The translations under genes were made by a program, and so were the position numbers. This document shows, one piece after another, positions 36,405 through 43,891 of a stretch of 64,000 nt of DNA. The notes beneath the pieces are model-generated. The model was not told the DNA's origin and did no database searches. It saw only the letters and a program-made list of their open reading frames with translations. The stretch lies in the NCBI RefSeq assembly GCF_003633615.1, contig NZ_RBKU01000001.1:6200001-6264000 (forward strand), in the 5' to 3' direction. How positions within the stretch are numbered: the stretch's first letter is position 1; every line of letters begins with the position of its first letter. This stretch comes from Mucilaginibacter gracilis (lineage in GTDB: Bacteria > Bacteroidota > Bacteroidia > Sphingobacteriales > Sphingobacteriaceae).

Positions 36405-36412
36405 TAACTTTG
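36405..36412 (+). promoter_or_regulatory. Candidate -7 box upstream of smc
   Basis: TAACTTTG followed by CA matches TAnnTTTG. It lies 235 bp before the smc ATG, with a family F repeat in between. Confidence 0.35.
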
Positions 36413-36480
36413 CAACGTAAAAGTTTTATTTAATTAAATAAAAGCATTTCGCTAATTTCAAAACCTGATATATAGTAGTG

Positions 36481-36609
36481 TCATTGCGAGCGATAATACA
36501 ACAATAAAACTATGTAATTGCGAGTGGTAGCGTGGCAACCGCACGAAGAACGGCGAACTATACAGGGCGAATATTGCTTCCTTGTGTTTGCTTCGTTTCC
36601 CGCAATTAC
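36481..36609. repeat. Dispersed intergenic repeat, family F, copy 2
   Basis: TCATTGCGAGCGATAATACA and the following blocks (AAAACTATGT, CTATACAGGGCGAA, TTTGCTTCGT) match 25283-25399 in order and orientation. It occupies about half of the 277-bp gap before smc. Confidence 0.65.
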
Positions 36610-36646
36610 AAATTTATGATTTTGAGATACCGGGTTTAAATACATA

Positions 36647-39600
36647 ATGCAGCTTACACGTTTAGAAGTTAAGGGTTTTAAGAGTTTTGGGGATAAAATA
36701 ACCATCAATTTTAATGAGGGCATAACAGCCATTGTTGGCCCTAATGGTTGTGGAAAATCAAACGTGGTTGATGCCATTCGTTGGGTATTAGGCGAGCAGA
36801 GCACCCGTGCGCTGCGGTCGGAAAAAATGGAGAATGTGATATTTAACGGGAGCAAAAGCCGTAAACCGGGTAACCTTGCCGAAGTATCACTTACGTTTGA
36901 TAACACCAAAAACATATTGCCTACCGAGTTTTCGCAGGTTACGTTAACGCGCAAGCTTTACCGCACCGGCGAGAGCGAATACCGGCTTAACGATGTGCAA
37001 TGCCGCTTAAAAGATATAACCGATTTGTTTTTAGATACCGGTGTAGGCTCGGATTCGTACTCCATCATTGAGTTGAAAATGATTGAGGAGATCATCTCTA
37101 ATAAAGAAAACTCGCGCCGCACTTTGTTTGAAGAAGCATCGGGCATATCCAAATACAAGCTTCGCAAAAAGCAAACCCTCAACAAACTTAAAGAAACCGA
37201 AGCCGACCTTGAACGGGTTGAGGACCTGCTATTTGAGATTGAAAAAAACCTAAAAACCTTAGAGAACCAGGCTAAAAAAACCGAACGCTATTACCGTTTA
37301 AAAGAGCAGTATAAAACGTTAAGTATTATGCTGGCCTCGTTCCGCATTGTATCCTTTAGCGATTCGCTGAAAAAGATAGAGGATCTGGAGCAGAAACAAA
37401 CGATAGAAAAATCGGCCATAGTAACCCATATTGATACCCTGGAAGCCGGTTTACAGCAGCAAAAGCTGGACAGCCTTACCAAAGAAAAAAACCTGGCCAC
37501 GCAGCAAAAGGCCACTAACGAATACGTAGCAAAAATTAAGGCTTACGAGAGCGAGAAAAAGATAAAGAACGAGCAGTTAAAATTTCAGAAAGATAAAGAG
37601 GCGCGTTTAAGCGATGAGTTGGAAAAAGACACCAACCAGCTTAACCACGTACTTTACAATATTAAGCGCCTGTCCGAAGAGCGTTTGCAGGAGGATGAAA
37701 AACTTGAAACGCTGAGAGAAAACCTTGCCGAACTAAAAAGCGTTGTTGACGAGTACCGCCAGGGCCAATTGGGCGCCAAAGCCGAACTTGACGAAATAGG
37801 CAATATTAACAACAGGCTGCAAAACCAGATATACAAGGCCGAGAAAGACCTAGACATTTTACAAATACAGCAGCAGGCCTTAGAGCAGGAGAGCCAGCGC
37901 AACATGGCCGATGCCGATAATAAAGAAGCCGAACTAAGCAGTTTTAACGATGCCATTGCCGAGCTTGAAACCCGTACCGCAACACTGGAACAAGAGCACC
38001 AGGCCGCTATAGACTTTGAACGTAGTCTTGCAGAAAAACTGCGCGAAACCGAGGCCAACCTTAGCACCACTAAAGACACCTTAACCCAAGAGGGCCGTAA
38101 ACTTGATGCCAAACAAAACGAATACAACCTTACCAAAAGTATGGTTGATAACCTGGAAGGCTTCCCCGAATCGATACGGTTTTTAAAGAAAAACAGCGAT
38201 TGGGCACGTAATGCTCCGCTATTTAGCGATGTTTTATTTTGCCGCGAAGATTACCGCGTTGCCATTGAAAACTACCTTGAGCCGTTAATGAACCACTATG
38301 TGGTTGAAAATTATGATGAAGCGATAAGCGCCATTAACCTGCTCAGTAAATCGGCAAGGGGGCGCGCGCAATTTTTTATACTGAGCAATTACCCTGCTGA
38401 TGGCAGGCCCGAAGCATTTAACCGGCCCGATAACTGGATACCTGCATTAGATGTTATTGAGGTAGATAACCGCTACTATCCGCTTTGTGCGCACCTGCTT
38501 AAAAACGTTTACCTGGTAAACGACCAGGCCGAAACCGAACTCAACAACCAGCTATTGCCGCAAGGCATTGCCTTGCTGGGTATGAGCGGCAAGTTCAGCA
38601 AATCAACCTTTACCATGTCGGGCGGTTCGGTAGGGTTGTTTGAGGGTAAGCGTATTGGCCGGGCAAAAAACCTGGAGATACTGGCTAAAGAAATTAAAAC
38701 CCACGAAGGCAAAATAGCGCAATACAAAAGCCAGATTAATGAGCTGCAAGTACAGTTAACAACCTTGCGGGCATCGGGCAAAACTGCCGAAATTAACCAA
38801 AAGCAACAGCAGCTAAACCAGTTAAACACGCAATTAATAACCGTAAAAACGCGCCGCGAACAGTACCAAACTTTTATTGAAAGCAGCCGCAACCGCAAGC
38901 AGGATATAGCGCAAAAAATAGATAGCATACTTGCCGATAAGGAAAAGTTATTACCTACCGTTGCCGAACTAAAATTGCAAAAGCTGGAGCAAAGCGAATT
39001 GCTTGCCGAAAAACAGGAGGCTTTTGCCGAACTATCCGAACATTTATCTGTACAATCGGCGCGGTATAACCAGGAGAATATAGCCTTTCACCAGCAACAA
39101 AACAGGGTAGCCGGATTGGCTAAAGACCTTGACTACCGTGAAATACAGCAGGAAAATTTAGACCAGCGTATTAAACAAAACAAAGCCGAATTGGATGTGG
39201 TAAAAGCTGCCATTATGGATAACATGAAGCAGAGCGACCACTCGGACGATGACCTGCTTGAAATGTATGGCCAGCGTGAAGAACTGGAAAAGGCGGCACA
39301 AACAGCCGAACAAGAATACTACGCTTTTCGCGAAAAGATAACGTTTGCCGAAAACGAGATCAGCAATTTGAGGCGCAATAAAGATAACGCCGAGGCTATT
39401 GAAAATAAACTAAAAGACGAAAAGAACAACCTTAAACTGGAACTAAACGCTTTAAAAGAAAGACTATCGGTTGAGTTTAGTGTTGATATAGAAGATTTGC
39501 TTGAAACAGAAGTACCTGAGGACGAAAATGAAAGTGGCCTGCGCGAAAAAACCGAAAAGCTAAAAAAACAACTGGACGAGTTTGGCCCCATTAACCCTAT

Positions 39601-40189
39601 GGCTGTTGAAGCCTACCAGGAAATGAGCGAACGCTATCAGTTTATACAGACACAAAAAAAGGATTTAAGCGAAGCCAAGTTTTCGTTACTTGCAACTATA
39701 CAGGAGATTGACGACACGGCTAAAGAAAAATTTATGCTGGCCTTTACAATGGTTCGCGAAAACTTTATTAAAGTATTCCGGTCGTTATTTAACGAAGAGG
39801 ATTCGTGCGATTTGATATTGAGCGACCCCAATAATCCGCTCGAATCAGACATTGATATTATTGCCAAGCCTAAAGGTAAAAGGCCATTGTCTATCAACCA
39901 ACTGTCGGGCGGCGAAAAAACGCTTACGGCTACAGCCATCCTATTTTCGCTCTACCTGCTAAAACCTGCTCCCTTCTGTATTTTTGATGAGGTTGACGCC
40001 CCGCTTGACGATACCAATATTGATAAGTTTAACAACATTATCCGCAAGTTTTCAAAGGAATCGCAGTTCATCATCGTATCGCACAACAAACGCACCATTG
40101 CCAGCACCGATATTATTTACGGCGTAACCATGGTTGAGCAGGGTATATCACGCGTAGTGCCGGTAGATATGCGCGAACTGGCAGATTAA
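36647..40189 (+). CDS. smc: Chromosome segregation protein SMC
   Basis: The 1180-residue ATPase condenses and separates chromosomes. Seen: Walker A GPNGCGKSN (residues 31-38), then a long coiled coil (about 170-500), the hinge (about 503-665, with GFPESIRFLKKNSDWARNAP and SGGSVGLFEG), the return coiled coil (about 670-1020) and the C-terminal head with signature INQLSGGEKTLTATAI (about 1083) and Walker B FCIFDEVDAPLDD. Length equals that of bacterial SMC. No scpA/scpB genes are adjacent. The start at 36647 gives the standard MxLxxLEVKGFKSF N-terminus. Confidence 0.97.
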   Translation: MQLTRLEVKGFKSFGDKITINFNEGITAIVGPNGCGKSNVVDAIRWVLGEQSTRALRSEKMENVIFNGSKSRKPGNLAEVSLTFDNTKNILPTEFSQVTLTRKLYRTGESEYRLNDVQCRLKDITDLFLDTGVGSDSYSIIELKMIEEIISNKENSRRTLFEEASGISKYKLRKKQTLNKLKETEADLERVEDLLFEIEKNLKTLENQAKKTERYYRLKEQYKTLSIMLASFRIVSFSDSLKKIEDLEQKQTIEKSAIVTHIDTLEAGLQQQKLDSLTKEKNLATQQKATNEYVAKIKAYESEKKIKNEQLKFQKDKEARLSDELEKDTNQLNHVLYNIKRLSEERLQEDEKLETLRENLAELKSVVDEYRQGQLGAKAELDEIGNINNRLQNQIYKAEKDLDILQIQQQALEQESQRNMADADNKEAELSSFNDAIAELETRTATLEQEHQAAIDFERSLAEKLRETEANLSTTKDTLTQEGRKLDAKQNEYNLTKSMVDNLEGFPESIRFLKKNSDWARNAPLFSDVLFCREDYRVAIENYLEPLMNHYVVENYDEAISAINLLSKSARGRAQFFILSNYPADGRPEAFNRPDNWIPALDVIEVDNRYYPLCAHLLKNVYLVNDQAETELNNQLLPQGIALLGMSGKFSKSTFTMSGGSVGLFEGKRIGRAKNLEILAKEIKTHEGKIAQYKSQINELQVQLTTLRASGKTAEINQKQQQLNQLNTQLITVKTRREQYQTFIESSRNRKQDIAQKIDSILADKEKLLPTVAELKLQKLEQSELLAEKQEAFAELSEHLSVQSARYNQENIAFHQQQNRVAGLAKDLDYREIQQENLDQRIKQNKAELDVVKAAIMDNMKQSDHSDDDLLEMYGQREELEKAAQTAEQEYYAFREKITFAENEISNLRRNKDNAEAIENKLKDEKNNLKLELNALKERLSVEFSVDIEDLLETEVPEDENESGLREKTEKLKKQLDEFGPINPMAVEAYQEMSERYQFIQTQKKDLSEAKFSLLATIQEIDDTAKEKFMLAFTMVRENFIKVFRSLFNEEDSCDLILSDPNNPLESDIDIIAKPKGKRPLSINQLSGGEKTLTATAILFSLYLLKPAPFCIFDEVDAPLDDTNIDKFNNIIRKFSKESQFIIVSHNKRTIASTDIIYGVTMVEQGISRVVPVDMRELAD

Positions 40190-40205
40190 AGCCGCGTTGC
40201 GGCTC

Positions 40206-40248
40206 GATGTGCAGATGAGTAAATATGCAGGTGTGCAAATGGAGAGAA
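40206..40248. repeat. Family C repeat after smc
   Basis: GATGTGCAGATGAGTAAATA and GCAGGTGTGCAAATGGAG match 18640-18712. It starts 17 bp after the smc stop. Confidence 0.6.
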
Positions 40249-40279
40249 GATTTGACAACTTTTAAAAAGTTGTCAAATC
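40249..40279. repeat. 31-bp perfect palindrome, family D, copy 2
   Basis: Arms GATTTGACAACTTTT and AAAAGTTGTCAAATC around a central A. Followed by TAAACAAGGCTC, the complement of the flank at 18701-18713. It could act as a transcription stop for smc, but no T run follows. Confidence 0.75.
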
Positions 40280-40445
40280 TAAACAAGGCTCAATGTGCAG
40301 GTGTGCAAATGAAATGATGAGATATAAAAATTCTTCAGTATTTATTCATTCACACATTGAAATTATGTGTACACATCAAAATCATTTGCACATTTACTCA
40401 TCCGCACATCAAAATCATTTACTCATCTGCACATCCGCACATTGA
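40280..40445. repeat. Long family C repeat block between smc and the S41 gene
   Basis: After GGTGTGCAAATG the orientation flips: the later part reads CATTTGCACATTTACTCATC and CATCTGCACATCCGCACATT. The block therefore forms a large imperfect inverted repeat filling the 258-bp gap with the two entries before it. Confidence 0.6.
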
Positions 40446-40447
40446 AA

Positions 40448-41941
40448 TTAATGTCTTCGCCTTGCTTTAAATCTATCCTTAAATAACATTCCGGTAAAGG
40501 CATTATGGTCTTTAATTTTACTGTTTAGCTCGGCTTGTTGGGCAACAGATAGTGTGGGTACGCCGTTAGTGCTTTCTATTTGCTTATCGGGTATTGAAAA
40601 GGTGCCTACATTAATGTATGATAACGAGCGGGCCAGCAAGTTTTCGGTAGGGTCACCAAAGTCGTGAGCAACATCATCTGCCGAATAATAGCCGGGGTAA
40701 TCGGTTGAGCCGGCCGTCATGCCCGAATAATAGCCACCCTGGCCAGCCGAGTTTTTGGTTTCAAATTCGGACAAATACAACTCGTAGGTATCAATTGGGA
40801 TATAAAAAAAGCCAACCGGTTTACCGTATGATGTGGTACCAACCAGTTTAACATTCATGTGCGGGCGCAAATTATTAATGGTAAGCTCGCTTGCCGATGC
40901 CGTGCGGCCGGTTATAATAAAAATTACGTTCCCGGTAATGTTGAGCGTTTTTTGTTTAGAAAAATAGGATGTATTGTTAGCTATCGTAAAATCATCCTTA
41001 GCAAAACCCAGGTTAGTTAACAAGGGATAATTGTTGGCTTGCAGTTTATTATTATAATAAGCCGTGTACATTGGGCTGCCGCTTAAGCTGGCAGGTGCAA
41101 TAAGGTTATCTAAATATTCGGCTGTTTCAACAAAGCCGCCGCCGTTGTAACGCAGGTCAACCACTAAATCGGTTATATTTTGGGCAATAAAGTAATTAAA
41201 GGCAGCATCTAAGGGAGCCTTGGCATTAGTTTTTAAATCGGTAAAGGTTGATAACACAAGGTAACCTACCTTTTTGCCGTTTGAGGTGGTATAAACCGAA
41301 TCTTTCATAACCGGGTTAGCCGTATAACTTGCAGCAGTAACTGTAGCGGTGTAAGTTGTACCGTTACTACGCTGCAAAGTCATGGTGATACTATTTGCAG
41401 ATAACGCCCTGTTTATATAATTGATATTGGTTGAGTTTGTATCTAATTTGGGTACGCCCACTATATTTGTAATAAGTTCGCCGCGATGGAGGCCTGCGTT
41501 TGCTGCTGGCGACCCCGGATTAACATACCGCACGCGCAAATCGGTATTAGAAAGGGGGCCAAAAACCGGGAAAAAGCCAAAGTCGGCATTATTACCGCCC
41601 AATATGGTTGATGTTTGTCCCTGATCTATAAATGAATATTTTGACTCGCCCGGATACGATCTATTATACTCATACGGTTTACCGGTAACCGGGTTTATTT
41701 TGTATTGCGAAAGTGCATCAACCTCCTTTTGCAGTGCAGCTAAATCGCTGCTTGCGGTAAAGCCGCGGGGGTTAAAAGCATCGGTTGTTGGCAGGGCATC
41801 GTACCATAAATAATCTTCCCTGGCATACATGTAAACAGAATCCTTCACCAAATCAATCGATGGTGTTTCGGTATGGTGTTTGCACGATGTTGTTGCCAGG
41901 GCTGTTAGGGCTACAAAAAGCAAGTAAAAGTTTTTTTTCAT
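40448..41941 (-). CDS. S41 family (C-terminal processing-type) peptidase lipoprotein
   Basis: The 497-residue protein has a lipoprotein signal (MKKNFYLLFVALTALATTSC, Cys 20), so it is anchored in the envelope. A helical N-terminal part is followed by a PDZ-like segment (VRYVNPGSPAANAGLHRGEL) and the S41 core. The catalytic serine is S349 in GRTASASELT and the lysine K374 in TTSYGKPVGF, 25 residues apart as in CtpA/Tsp. It cleaves C-terminal regions of exported proteins; the target is unknown. It stands alone, facing smc. Confidence 0.88.
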   Translation of the reverse strand: MKKNFYLLFVALTALATTSCKHHTETPSIDLVKDSVYMYAREDYLWYDALPTTDAFNPRGFTASSDLAALQKEVDALSQYKINPVTGKPYEYNRSYPGESKYSFIDQGQTSTILGGNNADFGFFPVFGPLSNTDLRVRYVNPGSPAANAGLHRGELITNIVGVPKLDTNSTNINYINRALSANSITMTLQRSNGTTYTATVTAASYTANPVMKDSVYTTSNGKKVGYLVLSTFTDLKTNAKAPLDAAFNYFIAQNITDLVVDLRYNGGGFVETAEYLDNLIAPASLSGSPMYTAYYNNKLQANNYPLLTNLGFAKDDFTIANNTSYFSKQKTLNITGNVIFIITGRTASASELTINNLRPHMNVKLVGTTSYGKPVGFFYIPIDTYELYLSEFETKNSAGQGGYYSGMTAGSTDYPGYYSADDVAHDFGDPTENLLARSLSYINVGTFSIPDKQIESTNGVPTLSVAQQAELNSKIKDHNAFTGMLFKDRFKARRRH

Positions 41942-42046
41942 AAGTGGTTATCAGGGCGGTAATTAATAATAGCTAACGCAAAAATTATCGCCTTAGTTTA
42001 TTTGGTAAGATAATAATTTTCAGCGTATTGCCAGCGGGGTAAGCGC

Positions 42047-42655
42047 TTATAATATTAACAAATTTACAAAATCAACACCGCTTGCTTCGGCGCAAAGCTT
42101 ATCTGTTTGGCTATTACCAACCATTACAATATCGCGGCGCTCCAGGTTATGCTGTTTTAAAATATAGTGCAGTGCATCGGGCTCGGGCTTGGCCTTAATC
42201 TCATCAGCAAAGTAGCAAACCAGGTACTGCTCAAGGCCATGCCATTCGGTTTGTTTTATTTTATTGAGTTGCTGCAGCGGGTTACCGTTGGTTAAAATAA
42301 ATAGCTGTTTCCTGTCAACCACAATATCCTGCAAAAGGCTTAACGCCTGCTGGTATAATAAAAGTTTTAAAGGCAGGCGCGCCGTTTGGTGCAGCAAATC
42401 AAAATTATAACGGTATTGGCCGTCAACATTAAAGCGCTGCTGCACGCGGTTAAATACGTATTCGGCACCTTCGGTCTCAAAAGTTTGGGTCATTAATTTG
42501 GTAAGTACCTGCGCATCAAGCATTTCTTTATATTCTAAAAAACTGGCAAACAGGTAATATACCTGTAACAGGTAATCCTTTTCGGGATAAAGCACATTAT
42601 CCAATTCAAATACAAACGCTTTTTTCCGTTTGTCAATATCAGCGTAAGTAAGCAT
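42047..42655 (-). CDS. HAD-superfamily protein with Glu in place of the nucleophile Asp
   Basis: The 202-residue protein has the HAD fold order: motif I FVFELDNVLYP (residues 14-24), a helical cap, motif II FILTNGNP, motif III KAKPEPDALHY and motif IV VMVGNSQTDKLCAEASG. In active HAD phosphatases motif I is DxD, with the first Asp as nucleophile. Here it is E17-L-D19; the codon GAA is clear in the DNA. The usual GD/D of motif IV is GNSQTD. Catalysis by the standard route is therefore doubtful. Its start overlaps the previous stop by 1 bp, and it is the third gene of the lolD operon. Confidence 0.85.
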   Translation of the reverse strand: MLTYADIDKRKKAFVFELDNVLYPEKDYLLQVYYLFASFLEYKEMLDAQVLTKLMTQTFETEGAEYVFNRVQQRFNVDGQYRYNFDLLHQTARLPLKLLLYQQALSLLQDIVVDRKQLFILTNGNPLQQLNKIKQTEWHGLEQYLVCYFADEIKAKPEPDALHYILKQHNLERRDIVMVGNSQTDKLCAEASGVDFVNLLIL

Positions 42656-43134
42656 TAATCGGCAGTAAAAATTATATAGTTTTCGTTATTCACTTTAAAA
42701 ACTCCGTTTGTAGTTTTATTGTGCAACAAGGCAACGGCATTTAAAAAATCGCCTACTACAACACGGCCACTTTCTAAAATAACAATATCGCCTGTAAGGG
42801 TTTGCGGGGGTGGGTTGTTATCAATAAGCTCTGTAGAGGGAATGATGAGCGTAATATCAAACTCCTCAAACAGTTGCCTTGCCTGGGCAAGTGGCAATAA
42901 CTCGTCGCGCCGGAGGGCGTAAACCTTACTTATTTGCTTATCCAAACAAAGCGAAAGCATTTGGTGCACAAAGGCCGCCGACCGTGGATTTGGGGTTTTA
43001 ACCATTCTACCGGCTGTTACCATCAACTCCGGAATGTCCTGGTAATCGCCGAGTATCACATCGTCTGGTCCTAAAATTTTTTTCAACTGTTGCGCCTGCG
43101 CCGAATTTGCCGCCGTAATTAATGCATTCATCAT
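42655..43134 (-). CDS. Stand-alone pre-ATP-grasp-like domain protein (tentative)
   Basis: The 159-residue protein begins MMNALITAANSAQAQQLKKI. The first 100 residues read like the N-terminal Rossmann-type pre-ATP-grasp domain found in PylC/CarB-like enzymes (KVYALRRDELLPLAQARQLF, then EEFDITLIIPS). The following ATP-grasp part is missing; instead about 60 residues with beta strands (GDIVILESGRVVVGDF) end the protein. The start is set at 43134 because it is preceded by AAGGAGGG, a rare strong Shine-Dalgarno for this phylum; a start at 43155 would overlap lolD. The family link is an inference from pattern only. Confidence 0.5.
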   Translation of the reverse strand: MMNALITAANSAQAQQLKKILGPDDVILGDYQDIPELMVTAGRMVKTPNPRSAAFVHQMLSLCLDKQISKVYALRRDELLPLAQARQLFEEFDITLIIPSTELIDNNPPPQTLTGDIVILESGRVVVGDFLNAVALLHNKTTNGVFKVNNENYIIFTAD

Positions 43135-43141
43135 ACCCTCC

Positions 43142-43801
43142 TTATAAATTTTCAACCATCAACCCATCTTTCATTAGTATTTTACGGTCAGAGAGGTCAG
43201 AAAGTTCTTCATTATGGGTAACAATTATAAATGTTTGGTTAAACTCGCGGCGCAGGTCAATAAACAACTGGTGCAATTCGCGCGCGTTGGTAGAATCGAG
43301 ATTGCCCGACGGCTCATCGGCTAAAATTAAAGCTGGATTGTTGATGAGTGCCCTGGCCACCGCTACCCGTTGCTGCTCGCCGCCCGATAACTGGCCGGGT
43401 TTATGATCGGCCCGGGCAGAAAGCCCCAATATGCCCAGCAAATATTTAGCGCGTTTTTCGGTTTCGGTTTTTGACTGGCCGCCTATAAACGCCGGGATAC
43501 AAACGTTTTCGATAGCCGAAAACTCGCCCAGTAAATGATGAAACTGAAATATAAAGCCGATATGTTTGTTACGAAATGCACTGAGCTGAGACTTGCTTAA
43601 CGCACTAACATCCTGATCTTTAATTACCACAGAGCCCGAATCGGCTTTATCAAGCGTACCAATAATATTAAGCAGCGAACTTTTACCTGCCCCGGAGGCA
43701 CCTACAATGCTTACAATTTCTCCACGGTTAACCGCAATATCAACCCCTTTTAGTATTTGCAACGTACCGTATGCTTTATTAATAGATGTGGCTTTGAGCA
43801 T
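43142..43801 (-). CDS. lolD: ABC transporter ATP-binding protein, LolD type
   Basis: The 219-residue ATPase has Walker A VGASGAGKSSL (residues 34-42), Q-loop GFIFQFHHLLGEFSA, signature QLSGGEQQRVAVARAL, Walker B LILADEPSGNLDS and switch His in FIIVTHNEEL. The combination LLGEF (compare LLPEF in LolD) with the MacB/LolD-type signature indicates the lipoprotein-release ATPase. The LolC/E permease is not next to it; in Bacteroidota it is often encoded elsewhere. It heads a three-gene operon with the pre-ATP-grasp-like and HAD-like genes. Confidence 0.85.
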   Translation of the reverse strand: MLKATSINKAYGTLQILKGVDIAVNRGEIVSIVGASGAGKSSLLNIIGTLDKADSGSVVIKDQDVSALSKSQLSAFRNKHIGFIFQFHHLLGEFSAIENVCIPAFIGGQSKTETEKRAKYLLGILGLSARADHKPGQLSGGEQQRVAVARALINNPALILADEPSGNLDSTNARELHQLFIDLRREFNQTFIIVTHNEELSDLSDRKILMKDGLMVENL

Positions 43802-43820
43802 ATTGCAAAGTACTTATTAA

Positions 43821-43846
43821 ATGTGCGGATGTGCAAATGTGCATGA
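43821..43846. repeat. Family C repeat upstream of lolD
   Basis: ATGTGCGGATGTGCAAATGT followed by GCATGA, in the same style as 40206-40248. Confidence 0.5.
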
Positions 43847-43891
43847 TTGATTTATGTGAGATCCGGTGCATAGCTACGTAAAACGCCGCCA

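Noticed and set aside
40249..40279. Palindrome after smc as a rho-independent terminator
   Set aside because: Stem is AT-rich and no T run follows; it is better explained as a dispersed repeat.
40206..40445. Repeated TGCACAT units considered as a CRISPR array
   Set aside because: Units are irregular in length and spacing, without unique spacers of constant size, and no cas genes are near.
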